Assembly (NCBI GenBank): GCA_945860545.1
Contig: CAMAQM010000007.1
Span: 18,780-82,779 of the forward strand
DNA: 64,000 bases
From: Bifidobacterium breve
GTDB taxonomy: Bacteria > Actinomycetota > Acidimicrobiia > Acidimicrobiales > Acidimicrobilacustridaceae
Direction of reading: 5' to 3'
Part shown: positions 29,495-39,782 of the stretch, one piece after another
Layout: the number at the start of each line of letters is the position of its first letter
Position numbering within the stretch: position 1 is the first letter of the stretch
Position numbers and translations under genes: made by a program
The notes under the pieces: model-generated
Seen by the model: only the letters and a program-made list of their open reading frames with translations
Database searches by the model: none
What the model was told of the DNA's origin: nothing

Positions 29495-30532
29495 TCAACG
29501 GTGCCCCAACGCGGCGAGACGTTGGCCAACGTCGACCACGACCTCACCACCCGGCCCACCCGAACTGACCCGCAGGTCGGCGGCGAGGTCCGGGTTGCCG
29601 ACAACGGACGGCACCGTGCCCGCCAACGCCGACACCGTCGCCGCAGTGGCGTGGCGCAACACGTCGAGGTCGTAGCCGCCTTCGAGGAACACCAGGGTTC
29701 GACCCGTCGGAACCCATCGCAACATGCGGCGGGTGAACTCACCGAAATCCCCCGAAGACAAACCGAGACCGGTGAGCGGGTCGAGTCGGTGACCATCGAA
29801 GCCGGCAGACACCAACAGCCACGTCGGGGCGAACCGGTCCACCACCGGCACCACCAGATCCTCGAGTGCGGCCACCACCACGTCACCGGTGGCCCCCGCC
29901 GGCAACGGCACGTTGATCGTCGTGCCCTCCGCCCCCGACCCACCGATCTCATCGGCGGCACCCGTCCCCGGATACAGGGGGTACTGGTGCGTGGAGACGT
30001 ACACCACCCGCGGATCGGACCAAAAGACGTCCTGGGTGCCGTTGCCGTGGTGGGCGTCGTAGTCCACGATCAGCACCCGTTCACCACGGTCGGCGAGCAG
30101 ACGCGCCGCCACCGCCACGTTGTTCAGCAGACAAAAACCCATGGGTCGACGCGGGGTGGCGTGATGCCCTGGCGGGCGGACCACACACAACCCGGCGTCC
30201 CCCTCACCGCCGGTCAACCGCTCAACGAGTTCGAGACCCGCCCCGGCGGCATACAGAGCCGCCTCGAACGAGCCGGGCGACACAACGGTGTCAGCATCGA
30301 GGTGACCCCCCGTCGCACACGCCGCCTCAAGGTCGGCGAGGTACCGGCCCGGATGGACGACGGACACCAAGGAGGGATCGGCCGGCGAGGGCTCCACCTC
30401 GATGACGGCCTCGCCGACGCCCGAAGCGGCGATGCCGCCGAGCACCGCGCCGATGCGCGCCGGTCGCTCAGGATGGCCGGGACCGGTCTCGTGCCGGGCG
30501 AAACGCGGGTCGCTGGCCACCAACAGGCGCAC
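29495..30532 (-). CDS. Histone deacetylase/acetoin utilization family deacetylase
   Basis: RPPGHHATPRRPMGFCLLNNVAVAAR, VLIVDYDAHHGNGTQDVFW, YPLYPGTGAADEIG. Confidence 0.93.
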   Translation of the reverse strand: MRLLVASDPRFARHETGPGHPERPARIGAVLGGIAASGVGEAVIEVEPSPADPSLVSVVHPGRYLADLEAACATGGHLDADTVVSPGSFEAALYAAGAGLELVERLTGGEGDAGLCVVRPPGHHATPRRPMGFCLLNNVAVAARLLADRGERVLIVDYDAHHGNGTQDVFWSDPRVVYVSTHQYPLYPGTGAADEIGGSGAEGTTINVPLPAGATGDVVVAALEDLVVPVVDRFAPTWLLVSAGFDGHRLDPLTGLGLSSGDFGEFTRRMLRWVPTGRTLVFLEGGYDLDVLRHATAATVSALAGTVPSVVGNPDLAADLRVSSGGPGGEVVVDVGQRLAALGHR

Positions 30533-30626
30533 CGCTTCAGGCTAGTGGTGTGCTGTCGTCGTATCCTTCGGACCATCACCCGCACCTTCGCCGACCTCGC
30601 GTGACCCGGCACGAACGATCGCACCC

Positions 30627-31358
30627 ATGACCCGACCCCATCCCCGCCCATGGCGAACAAGCACCACGGCGAACCTTCGGGTCATCGCGTGGAGGGGACG
30701 CGACGACGTGGTGCTGTTGGGACCCACACCGGGCACGGCCCCGTCCCCCCGTCAGCTACACACCGCCGTCGAGGGTCTGCGCGACGCCGGCATCCGCCAG
30801 GTGTTCACCCCCGCTCTCGGCCCCACCGAACAGGATGCGTTCCTCACCGTTGGGTTCACCCACCATGAACACCTGCACCTGCTCACCCACCACCTCGACG
30901 CCGTCCCCAACGTCCCCGGTCCGGCTGGCACCCGACGCCTGCGTCGCGGCCGGTGGCGGGACTACGGAGCCGTGCTCAACGTGGACGGAAGAGCGTTCGA
31001 CGCCTTCTGGCACTTCGACGCCAACGCCCTCACCGAGGCACGCCGGGCCACCCCCACCAACCGGTTCCGCGTGGCCGTCGACACCGATGACGGTGGGCGC
31101 CGCGTGACCGGGTACGCCGTGACCGGGCGGTCACGCACCACCTGCTACCTCCAACGGCTCGCCGTCGACCCCGACCACCAGCGACGCGGCACCGGGTCGG
31201 CGCTGGTGTGTGACGCGCTGGCGTGGGCACGGGCGCGTCGCGCACGTCGGATGCTCGTGAACACCCAGGAACGCAATGCGGACGCACTGGCGCTGTACCT
31301 GCGCCTGGGATTCACCCAGGAACCGGTCGGACTCGACGTGTTGCGGTGGCCGGCGTGA
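30627..31358 (+). CDS. GNAT family N-acetyltransferase
   Basis: TTCYLQRLAVDPDHQRRGTGSALVCDALAWARARRARRMLVNTQERNADALALYLRLGF. Confidence 0.9.
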   Translation: MTRPHPRPWRTSTTANLRVIAWRGRDDVVLLGPTPGTAPSPRQLHTAVEGLRDAGIRQVFTPALGPTEQDAFLTVGFTHHEHLHLLTHHLDAVPNVPGPAGTRRLRRGRWRDYGAVLNVDGRAFDAFWHFDANALTEARRATPTNRFRVAVDTDDGGRRVTGYAVTGRSRTTCYLQRLAVDPDHQRRGTGSALVCDALAWARARRARRMLVNTQERNADALALYLRLGFTQEPVGLDVLRWPA

Positions 31359-33436
31359 CGTCGCGCACCCGCCGGTCGGCGGCGGTGGTGTTGCTCATGG
31401 CGGTCGTGCTCGGCGCAATGGTCGTCGGTGGCGCAGCGTCGGGTCTGCGCGGTGCCGGCAGCGGATCGGTGCCGCTTCCCCGACCGATCAACGCCGAGGG
31501 GATCGTGCTCGAGGCCCAAACGACGTTCGTCGGCGCCGCCAGCCCCTTCACCATGGACCTGCGGCTGGGAACCACCGAGGGCACGCTGAGCATTGCCCTG
31601 CACCCCGCCGTGACCAGCCGCACCCAGTTCGGCGCCACCCTCGCCGGTGAACAGCTCGGCAACCCCATCCAGCGTTTCGACTCCATCCCGCTCGACACGC
31701 TGGCACCCGACGCCAACGGGGTGACCCGCATCCAACTCGTCACCTCCGGTGACGAGCCGCCCACACCGTTCACTCTCCGAACCGACGAACCCGGGGTCTA
31801 CCCGTTGTCGGTCACGGTGTCGGGCCCCTCGGGCGACGAACGGCTCATCACCCACGTCACCCGTCTCGAGAACTCCCCGTCGCCCACCGCCAACGAGTCA
31901 CGTCCCGCCCGACCGACGTTCACCGTCGGGGTGCTCGTCCGCCTCAACGCCCCCACTCCGGTCGACGCGGACGGATCCCCCGTGCTCGACGAGCGCGACG
32001 AGCAACGATTGCGGGCGGCGGCGACCGCAGTCGCCGCCAACCCGGAGGTCCCCGCCACGGTGCACACCACCGGCGCCGTGATCGATGCGCTGTCGGCCCG
32101 ATCCCCCCTTGACCGCAACGTGGGTCGCAACCTGTTGCGGCCCACGTGGGTTCCGGTGGACCTCGCCAGTCTCACCGCCGACGACCTTGGACGGTTCGTC
32201 GACCGGCAACTCCTCGCCGGCAACGCCGCCGCCGAACGGTGGCTGCTCGGACCCGGCGACCCGTCCACGTGGGTACTCGACGAGACCGTGGACCCCGCCG
32301 CCCTGGCGCTGCTCGCCGAACGAGGGGTGCAGCAGGTGATCGTGCCCGAGGACCTCACCGAACCACTCAACGCCCAACAATTCCCCACCACCCTCACCCA
32401 GTCGTTCACCGTGACCGACGCCGCCGGTGGATCACTGCCGGCCCTGCAGACCGACACCGCCCTCACCGCCCTCCTCGGGTCGACGAGCCAACCGGCGCTC
32501 GCCGCCAACCGGGTCCTCGCCGACCTGTCGGTGCTCGCCTTTGACTACCCCGACGTCCGACGGGTGGCGGTGGTTGACACCGGCGACGACCCCGACGCAG
32601 CGCGGGCGCTTGGCGCCCTGCTCACCGGGCTGAACACCGCCGCCACAGCGCCTCCCGGGAGTGAACCGCTCCTCGCCACACGTTCCCTCGGGACCTTGTT
32701 CGCCGCCAGCGAACCCGTCGGAGCGATCCAGGGTCAACCCACCCTCGACCGGGACTGGTCACACCTCGGACCGACCTCACTCGGATCGTGGCCCACCGCC
32801 GCACTCGCCACCGAGACCGACGAACGGTCGCTGGCGGTCACCGTGCTCCCCGGACCTGACGCTCCGGTGGCGAACGCCACCGTCCTGTCGGCCGAACGGC
32901 TCGTGTTGGCCTCGGGTGCCACCGCGCTCGACGACGACGAACGTCAGGCACTGCTGGAGGGGGCGAACACGGTCATCAACGACGCCCTCGCACCGATCGG
33001 CATACCCACACAGGGCACGGTCACGCTGACCGCGTCGACGGGGGTGGTCCCCATCACGTTGGAAAACGGCCGGCCCGAACCCGTTGCGGTCCGGGTCACA
33101 CTGCAGTCCGACAAACTCGAATTCCCCGACGGGTCCACCGTCGAGTTGCGACTCGAGCCCGGTTCCACCCGCCACGAGGTCGCCGTTGAGGCCCGCGCCT
33201 CGGGCGCGTTCCCCGTCGAGGTCACGCTGCGCACCGGGGACGACACCCGCCAACTCGCCCAGGGTCGATTCACCGTGCGCAGCGGGGCGGTGTCGGGTAT
33301 CGGCCTCATCTTGTCCATCGTGGCCGGTGTGTTCCTTTTGGGTTGGTGGGCCAGGCACCTGCGTTCAGCTCGCCGCAGCAGACAACTCATCGACCGGGGC
33401 AACCCCGGCTCCGTGTCCGAACCGGTGGACCGGTGA
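31355..33436 (+). CDS. Large extracytoplasmic single-TM protein (DUF6049-like, Rv3909 position)
   Basis: N-terminal TM, long extracytoplasmic region, C-terminal TM (IGLILSIVAGVFLLGWWARHLR); GTGA overlap with the GNAT stop. Confidence 0.75.
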   Translation: MTSRTRRSAAVVLLMAVVLGAMVVGGAASGLRGAGSGSVPLPRPINAEGIVLEAQTTFVGAASPFTMDLRLGTTEGTLSIALHPAVTSRTQFGATLAGEQLGNPIQRFDSIPLDTLAPDANGVTRIQLVTSGDEPPTPFTLRTDEPGVYPLSVTVSGPSGDERLITHVTRLENSPSPTANESRPARPTFTVGVLVRLNAPTPVDADGSPVLDERDEQRLRAAATAVAANPEVPATVHTTGAVIDALSARSPLDRNVGRNLLRPTWVPVDLASLTADDLGRFVDRQLLAGNAAAERWLLGPGDPSTWVLDETVDPAALALLAERGVQQVIVPEDLTEPLNAQQFPTTLTQSFTVTDAAGGSLPALQTDTALTALLGSTSQPALAANRVLADLSVLAFDYPDVRRVAVVDTGDDPDAARALGALLTGLNTAATAPPGSEPLLATRSLGTLFAASEPVGAIQGQPTLDRDWSHLGPTSLGSWPTAALATETDERSLAVTVLPGPDAPVANATVLSAERLVLASGATALDDDERQALLEGANTVINDALAPIGIPTQGTVTLTASTGVVPITLENGRPEPVAVRVTLQSDKLEFPDGSTVELRLEPGSTRHEVAVEARASGAFPVEVTLRTGDDTRQLAQGRFTVRSGAVSGIGLILSIVAGVFLLGWWARHLRSARRSRQLIDRGNPGSVSEPVDR

Positions 33437-34572
33437 GCGGCATCGAGCCGTCCGACCCCCGCGGCATGGTCGGCACGCTGTTGTGCGGCCGCTACCGGTT
33501 GGTCCGCCACCTCGCCAGTGGGGGTATGGGCGAGGTGTGGGCGGCCACCGACGAGGAACTCGGTCGGAACGTCGCCGTGAAACTTCTCCACGACCACCTC
33601 GCCGGAAACCCCGAGTTGGTCGCCCGTTTCCGCCGCGAGGCCCGAGCTGCGGCCCGTGTCCAACACCCCGGCATCGTCACGGTGCACGACACCTGTTCGA
33701 GTGACGGGCGTGAAGCCATCGTGCTGCAGTTGATCGACGGCCCCACGTTACGGACGTACCTCGACCGGTCCGGTCGGCTCCCTGACGAGGCGGTCATCAC
33801 CATCGGCCGGTCGGTCACCGAAGCCCTCGAGGTCGCCCACCGTGCCGGGTTGGTGCATCGAGACATCAAACCGGCGAACATCCTGTTCGGACCGGACCGG
33901 GCCATGCTCACCGACTTCGGTGTGGCCAAAGCCCTCGACGAGGCCGACCACACGACGACGGGAACCGTGCTCGGCAGTGTCCGCTACCTCAGCCCCGAAC
34001 AGGTTGAGGGCACACCCCCCGACGGTCGCAGCGACGTGTACTCACTCGGCGTCGTCCTCTACGAATGTGCGACGGGTTCGACGCCGTGGGTGGGCGACAC
34101 CGCAGCGGCGACCGCACTGGCCCGCCTCGATCAACCGCTCGTGCCGCCAAGAGCGCTGAACCCGTCGATCTCGCCGGCGCTCGACGCGCTCATCACCAGG
34201 TGTCTCGCCCGCCGCCCCGAGGACCGCTTCGCCACCGCCGGGGACCTGGTGGTGGCCTTCGACGCCGTCGCCAGCGGTGTAGTTCCGCTCACCCCCGAAC
34301 CGGACTCCGACCTCACCGTGGCCGTCGACGCGACACCACCACCGCCGGGCGCCACCGACGCCACGGTGGCCGCCGGGGGGCCGTGGCCGACACCGGGACC
34401 AGGAGAGTTCGACGAGTGGAACGACGACCCCGGGTTCGACCCTCAGCCCGAGTGGGCGCGCCGATCGTGCGCCGGACCGTTGCTGATCGGCGCGCTGATC
34501 GTGGTGGCGGTCGCTGTGGCGGTCGTACTGGTGGCCAACACCGCGATGTGGCAGTCGCTCACCGGCGGCTAG
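33433..34572 (+). CDS. Ser/Thr protein kinase (Hanks type) with C-terminal TM
   Basis: ASGGMGEVWAATDEELGRNVAVKLL, HRDIKPANILFG, DFGVAKALDE, SVRYLSPEQVEG; C-terminal LIGALIVVAVAVAVVLVANTA; GTGA overlap with the previous gene. Confidence 0.95.
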   Translation: MSGIEPSDPRGMVGTLLCGRYRLVRHLASGGMGEVWAATDEELGRNVAVKLLHDHLAGNPELVARFRREARAAARVQHPGIVTVHDTCSSDGREAIVLQLIDGPTLRTYLDRSGRLPDEAVITIGRSVTEALEVAHRAGLVHRDIKPANILFGPDRAMLTDFGVAKALDEADHTTTGTVLGSVRYLSPEQVEGTPPDGRSDVYSLGVVLYECATGSTPWVGDTAAATALARLDQPLVPPRALNPSISPALDALITRCLARRPEDRFATAGDLVVAFDAVASGVVPLTPEPDSDLTVAVDATPPPPGATDATVAAGGPWPTPGPGEFDEWNDDPGFDPQPEWARRSCAGPLLIGALIVVAVAVAVVLVANTAMWQSLTGG

Positions 34573-34600
34573 GTCCCGCTCCCAGCGTTAGCATGACCCC

Positions 34601-34963
34601 ATGACTGCGCCGGGGGACCCACACGCCCGTGCCCTGCCCGGCACCACCGACGGACCACCACCCGCGTCGGGGTCCGACGGACCGGACTGGCCAGTTGAAG
34701 CCACCCGTTCGATCGTCAAGGCGGTCGACACCGTGCGGGACAAGACGTCGGGCCCGGCGATCACGGCGGTGGCCGCCATGGTCTACGGCATCGTCGCCCT
34801 CACCGCGCTGACTGTGCTGACCATCGTCCTCACCGCAGCGACCATTCGTGGTCTTGAGTTGCTGTTGTGGCGCAAGGTGTGGCTGGCCTACCTCGTATTG
34901 TCCGTGCTGCTGTTCGTTGGCGGTCTCGTGTGCTGGTCACGCCGGGCCACCGTCCCCGACTGA
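34601..34963 (+). CDS. Small membrane protein with two TM helices
   Basis: AVAAMVYGIVALTALTVLTIVLTAATIRGLELLLWRKVWLAYLVLSVLLFVGGLVCW; TAGCAT-N6-ATG upstream. Confidence 0.7.
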   Translation: MTAPGDPHARALPGTTDGPPPASGSDGPDWPVEATRSIVKAVDTVRDKTSGPAITAVAAMVYGIVALTALTVLTIVLTAATIRGLELLLWRKVWLAYLVLSVLLFVGGLVCWSRRATVPD

Positions 34964-35005
34964 GCGCACCCCCGCAGTCCCCCAACCCCGAACCTGAGGC
35001 GATCC

Positions 35006-35974
35006 ATGTCCACGTCACCCAACGAACCACGCAAGGTCCTCATCGTCGGCTCCGGTCCGGCCGGGCTGACCGCCGCGGTGTACACCGCTCGGGCCAGCCT
35101 CGCCCCACTGATGCTCGAGGGCGAACCGTCGTCCACCAGTGACCAGCCCGGGGGGCAGTTGATGCTCACCACCGAGGTCGAGAACTTCCCGGGGTTCCCC
35201 GACGGCATCATGGGCCCCGAACTCATGGAGCGGATGCGGGCCCAGGCGGTCCGGTTCGGTACCGAGATCATCACCGAGAAGGCCAGTCGGATCGACCTGT
35301 CGAGCCGACCGTTCAAGGTCTGGGTGGGCGACCCCGCAGCCACCGAGCCGACCTACACCGCCGAATCGATCATCATCGCCACCGGGGCGCGATCGCTCAT
35401 GTTGGGCCTCGAGAACGAGAACCGGCTCATCGGCCATGGCGTCTCGACGTGTGCCACCTGTGACGGCTTCTTCTTCCGCGGTCAGCACATCGCCGTGGTG
35501 GGTGGCGGTGACTCAGCCGCCGAGGAAGCGCTGTTCCTCACCAAGTTCGCCGACACGGTCACCCTCGTTCACCGACGCAGCGAATTGCGTGCGTCACGGA
35601 TCATGCAGGACCGCCTGTTCGCCAACGAAAAGATCCGTTTCGCCTGGAACAGCACGGTCGAGGAAATCATGGGCGACCAACAACTCACCGGTGTCCGGTT
35701 GCGCAACCTCGAGTCCGGTGAGACCACCGAGCTCCCCGTCACCGGTCTGTTCGTGGCGATCGGGCACCAGCCCAACACCTCCCTGTTCGACGGCCAACTC
35801 GCCCTCGAGGACAACGGGTACCTCATCACCGGCCCCGGCAGCCACACCTCGGTCGAGGGCGTGTTCGCCTGCGGCGACGTGCAGGACCACACCTACCGTC
35901 AGGCCATCACCGCGGCCGGTTCGGGATGCATGGCCGCCATCGACGCCGAACGGTGGCTCGAGGGCCAGCACTGA
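35006..35974 (+). CDS. trxB: Thioredoxin-disulfide reductase
   Basis: [52 protein letters not shown]. Confidence 0.97.
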   Translation: MSTSPNEPRKVLIVGSGPAGLTAAVYTARASLAPLMLEGEPSSTSDQPGGQLMLTTEVENFPGFPDGIMGPELMERMRAQAVRFGTEIITEKASRIDLSSRPFKVWVGDPAATEPTYTAESIIIATGARSLMLGLENENRLIGHGVSTCATCDGFFFRGQHIAVVGGGDSAAEEALFLTKFADTVTLVHRRSELRASRIMQDRLFANEKIRFAWNSTVEEIMGDQQLTGVRLRNLESGETTELPVTGLFVAIGHQPNTSLFDGQLALEDNGYLITGPGSHTSVEGVFACGDVQDHTYRQAITAAGSGCMAAIDAERWLEGQH

Positions 35975-36126
35975 CCAACACCATGGGATCGCTCCGTCGG
36001 AAGCGCCCATCGTCGGGGTAGCGTGACGGTGGCGACCGAACCGGTCGGTCGCCGGGGCGACGCCCCCAATCGGAACGGCGGGTTGTCCCCCGTGCGTTCG
36101 ACCATCCACGACCCGAGGACCAGACG

Positions 36127-36453
36127 ATGGCTGAAAACCTGACCACCCTGACCACCGCAACCTTCACCGAGACCGTTGCGTCGTCGACCGTGCCCATGCT
36201 CGTGGACTTCTGGGCCGAGTGGTGTGGGCCGTGCAAGATGATCGCCCCGGTGCTCGAGGAGATCGCCGCCGAACATCCCGACGCCATCCATATCGCCAAA
36301 CTGAACGTCGACGACCACCCCGACATCGCCCGTGAGTTCTCGGTCATGAGCATCCCGACGATGATCGTGTTCCGCGACGGCCAGGAAGTGAAGCGGCTCG
36401 TCGGCGCCAAGGGCAAGGGTCAGATGCTCCAGGATCTCGACGAGTTCCTCTGA
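36127..36453 (+). CDS. trxA: Thioredoxin
   Basis: MLVDFWAEWCGPCKMIAPVLEEIA. Confidence 0.98.
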   Translation: MAENLTTLTTATFTETVASSTVPMLVDFWAEWCGPCKMIAPVLEEIAAEHPDAIHIAKLNVDDHPDIAREFSVMSIPTMIVFRDGQEVKRLVGAKGKGQMLQDLDEFL

Positions 36454-36513
36454 GTCGACCGGCAGGCTCGGCCCGATACCGGGCCCTCGCCAACACGCCT
36501 AGTCTCGGTTGCC

Positions 36514-37524
36514 GTGAGTTCGCCATCCCCTGACGATCGACTGTGGGCGTCCCAGGACCTCCCCCTCCGAGACGGAGATCACGGTGAGGCGGTGCGGGAC
36601 CTCCAGCGTCGTCTGGTCAGCCTCGGCCTGACCCCCGGGCTCGACGGCACGTTCTGTGAGCACACCGTGACCGCAGTGGCGGCGTTTCAGGCGTCACGCG
36701 GTTTGTTGGACAGTGGAATCTGCGATCAGGCCACCTGGAATGCCGTGATTGAGGCCGGTCACCGCCTCGGGGACCGGCTCCTGTACCTGTCGCGGCCAAT
36801 GCTCCGGGGCGAGGATGTGACCGCCCTGCAGCGTCGCCTCGGCGGTCTGGGGTTCGACGCCGGCCGGGTTGACGGCATTTTCGGGCCCGACACCGACGCT
36901 GCATTACGGGAATTTCAGCGCAACGCCGGCCTCAGCGTGGACGGCGTGTGCGGTCCTACGACATTGATGGACCTCGAGAGGTTCGCCAACCGGATCAGCG
37001 AACCTGCCGCCGTGGCCGGTGTGCGCGAACGCGAGAAACTCCGCTCCGGCCCGCGGGGTCTCGATCAGCGCACGGTCGTCATTGCCCACGCCGGAGGCCT
37101 CGACGCCATTGCCCACGCCGCCGCCCGGGCGCTGTCGGACACCGGTGCTGAGACGGTGGTCCTCCAGCACCACGACCCCTCGGCACTCGCCGATCAGGCC
37201 AACACCCTCCGCTGCGACCTGCTCGTTGACCTCGAGGTGGGCGACCCACCGTGTTGGTGCGCGTTCTACCAGTCAGGTGACTTCGAATCCTCTGGCGGCC
37301 GGCGTCTCGCCGAGCTGTTGACGAGCGCCCTTGCCGACATCGGCCTGAACCCCGGTCCGAGCCGAGGTCTGCGCCTCACGTTGTTGCGCGAGACGCGCAT
37401 GCCCGCCGTCGTCGTCCACCTCGGCCCGGTTGATCGGGTCGTCACCGACCCGACGTCAATCACCGAGGCCTGCACCCGGGCGGTTGCCGACTGGGCCAGG
37501 GAGCCGCTCGCACCCGAACACTGA
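36514..37524 (+). CDS. CwlM-like protein: two peptidoglycan-binding repeats plus degenerate N-acetylmuramoyl-L-alanine amidase domain
   Basis: DGDHGEAVRDLQRRLVSLGLTPGLDGTF and GEDVTALQRRLGGLGFDAGRVDGIFGPDTDAALREFQ repeats; amidase-like fold text with zinc/catalytic positions lost; sits 3' of trxA as in mycobacteria. Confidence 0.8.
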   Translation: MSSPSPDDRLWASQDLPLRDGDHGEAVRDLQRRLVSLGLTPGLDGTFCEHTVTAVAAFQASRGLLDSGICDQATWNAVIEAGHRLGDRLLYLSRPMLRGEDVTALQRRLGGLGFDAGRVDGIFGPDTDAALREFQRNAGLSVDGVCGPTTLMDLERFANRISEPAAVAGVREREKLRSGPRGLDQRTVVIAHAGGLDAIAHAAARALSDTGAETVVLQHHDPSALADQANTLRCDLLVDLEVGDPPCWCAFYQSGDFESSGGRRLAELLTSALADIGLNPGPSRGLRLTLLRETRMPAVVVHLGPVDRVVTDPTSITEACTRAVADWAREPLAPEH

Positions 37525-37718
37525 GCGCGAACCCGGTTCTGGTCCGACGACGGCGACGTTGTATCGGCCGACTGGGTTTCCCCGCCCCTCGGGGTCGCCG
37601 TCGGGATCGGATCCATGACGGGTTCGTCTCGATCGCATCCGACGATGCAGGTCGACCACGTCCGCACCTGAGGTCGAGGGTTACCGGGAGAGACGTGAAG
37701 TTGAGGTTGACCACAGGT

Positions 37719-37741
37719 TCTTCCACAAGCTGTGGAGAAAC
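37719..37741. terminator. Inverted repeat between convergent cwlM-like gene and parB (imperfect)
   Basis: GTTCTTCCACA-AGC-TGTGGAGAAAC; also resembles opposed DnaA boxes. Confidence 0.35.
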
Positions 37742-37795
37742 CCGTCGTTGTGGGTTGACGAGTTCGCCACAAGGGACCCGGCGTGCCACAAACAC

Positions 37796-38698
37796 CTAAA
37801 TTTCAGGGGATTCCGTCTCTCTCCCGGACACCATGACCCGGTAGATGCGTTCGAGGTCGTCAAGGTTGGCGAACTGGACCGTGACCTTTCCACCCTTGCC
37901 GGTGAGTCCAACCCTCACGCGCGTGTCGAGGTACTCCGACAGCAGGTGCTCGAGTTCGAGCAGGGCCGCCGGCCGGTTCCCCGGGGCGGGGTCCCCTGCG
38001 GGACTGTCGGGGTCACCGGCATAGCGGGCCGCCACGAGGCGTCGAACGGCGTCCTCGGTCTCACGAACGGTGAGGCCCTCATCGACCACCCGGGTCGCAA
38101 GCATCTCCTGTTCCTCAACGCTCTCGAGCGCCAGGATGGCCCGGGCGTGACCGGCGGTGAGACGGCGTTCGGTGAGCAGTTGCTGCACCGATGGCGGCAG
38201 CGCCAGAAGTCGGAGGGTGTTGGCGACCGTTGACCGGCTGCGACCAACGGCGACGGAGACGTCCTCCTGGGTCAGCGAGAACTCCTCCATCAGCTGGCGG
38301 TATCCCGCTCCCTCCTCAAGAGGGTTCAGGTCCTCTCGAAGCAGGTTCTCGACCAGCGCTTCTTGTAGCGATCGGTGATCGTCCACCGTCCGCACCAGCG
38401 CCGGGATGACCTCCAGGCCAGCGATCTGTGAGGCCCTCCACCGGCGCTCCCCAGCGATCAATTCGAAGGATTCCGGCCCCACCTGACGTACCAAAATGGG
38501 TTGGAGAACGCCAATTTCCCCCACTGAGGCCGCAAGTGACGCGAGGGCTTCGTCGTCGAATTCGACCCGTGGCTGGTAGGGATTCGCCGTGATCTGGGCC
38601 ACGGGAAGCTCCCTGAGTTCCGTGCCTTCAGGCGCCGTGACGGGTGCATCCGGCAACAGAGCGCTCAAACCCTTACCCAATCCGCTCCGGCGTACCAT
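37796..38698 (-). CDS. parB: Chromosome partitioning protein ParB
   Basis: LPVAQITANPYQPRVEFDDEALASLAASVGEIGVLQPILVR...FELIAGERRWRAS. Confidence 0.97.
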   Translation of the reverse strand: MVRRSGLGKGLSALLPDAPVTAPEGTELRELPVAQITANPYQPRVEFDDEALASLAASVGEIGVLQPILVRQVGPESFELIAGERRWRASQIAGLEVIPALVRTVDDHRSLQEALVENLLREDLNPLEEGAGYRQLMEEFSLTQEDVSVAVGRSRSTVANTLRLLALPPSVQQLLTERRLTAGHARAILALESVEEQEMLATRVVDEGLTVRETEDAVRRLVAARYAGDPDSPAGDPAPGNRPAALLELEHLLSEYLDTRVRVGLTGKGGKVTVQFANLDDLERIYRVMVSGRETESPEI

Positions 38699-39629
38699 TG
38701 CTCACCTCCTTGGCGAGTTCCCGGTAGGCGACGGCCCCCCGGGCTGTGGGGTCAAACGTGGTGATGGGCTGGCCGTAGGACGGCGCCTCGGAGAGACGCA
38801 CCGTTCGGGGGATCACGGTCTGGCACACCTTCTCCCCGAAATGGTTCCGAACCTCCTCAACGACCTGGCTTGCGAGCCTCGTGCGCCCATCAAACATGAC
38901 GAGAACCACCGCACTGATCTCCAGGGTCGGATTCAGGTTCCGCTTCACCAGATCCACGTTGCCCAGCAGTTGCCCCAGGCCCTCAAGGGCGTAGTACTCG
39001 CACTGCAGGGGCACGAGCACCTCCGATGCCGCAGCAAAGGCGTTAATCGTCAGGAGGCCCAGAGAGGGCGGGCAGTCGATGATCACGAAGTCGTAGTCAT
39101 CCCGGACCGCCGCCAGAGCGGTGCGCAGCCGGTGTTCCCGGCTGAATGCCGGCACCAACTCGATCTCGGCACCCGCAAGGTCGAGATTCGACGGGGCCAC
39201 GAACAGTCCCTCGACCGAGGTTGGCTGGATGCACTCGGCCAGCGGAACGTCGTGCAACAAGACGTCGTAGACCGTGGCCGACAACTGCCGGATGTCGACC
39301 CCCAGGCCAGTTCCGGCGTTGCCCTGAGGGTCGAGGTCCACCACGAGTGTGCGAAAACCTTGCTCGGCGAGGCTGGCAGCCACGTTCACCGCCGTGGTGG
39401 TCTTGCCCACACCGCCCTTTTGGTTGGCGATGGCAATGATTCGGGGAAGGGTCCGTCCGGCGCCCACCTGATAGGAGGGGCTTTGCGGACCGTCCAGCCC
39501 GGATTCCGGGGGGGACGACTCAGCAGAATCGGCCCCCGAGGCCACATCCGGCCCGCCCTCAACTCCCTCACCGACTCCGGAATCGGCCTCTACTGGCCGG
39601 TCCTCGTCCCCCACACCTTGCGAATCCAC
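38673..39629 (-). CDS. parA: Chromosome partitioning ATPase ParA
   Basis: RIIAIANQKGGVGKTTTAVNVAASLAEQGFRTLVVDLDPQGNAGTGLG. Confidence 0.97.
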   Translation of the reverse strand: MDSQGVGDEDRPVEADSGVGEGVEGGPDVASGADSAESSPPESGLDGPQSPSYQVGAGRTLPRIIAIANQKGGVGKTTTAVNVAASLAEQGFRTLVVDLDPQGNAGTGLGVDIRQLSATVYDVLLHDVPLAECIQPTSVEGLFVAPSNLDLAGAEIELVPAFSREHRLRTALAAVRDDYDFVIIDCPPSLGLLTINAFAAASEVLVPLQCEYYALEGLGQLLGNVDLVKRNLNPTLEISAVVLVMFDGRTRLASQVVEEVRNHFGEKVCQTVIPRTVRLSEAPSYGQPITTFDPTARGAVAYRELAKEVSNGTPERIG

Positions 39630-39662
39630 CCGTCATCTCCCTTGCTCAGAACCCAGCCCTCG

Positions 39663-39678
39663 TGTTTCACGTGAAACA
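39663..39678. promoter_or_regulatory. parS site (perfect TGTTTCACGTGAAACA)
   Basis: Exact 16-bp parS consensus palindrome. Confidence 0.97.
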
Positions 39679-39782
39679 CGACGACCGCCGGACCAGGCCC
39701 TGAGAGAGCCTCGTCATGGCCGGCGGCGCAGACTAGCGCGGAGCGATCCAGTGCGGCGAGGGGATACACGGTCGGCGGTGAC

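Noticed and set aside
37719-37741. Opposed DnaA boxes in the cwlM-parB gap
   Set aside because: Each half has one or two mismatches and the site is between convergent gene ends, so a terminator hairpin is the simpler reading.
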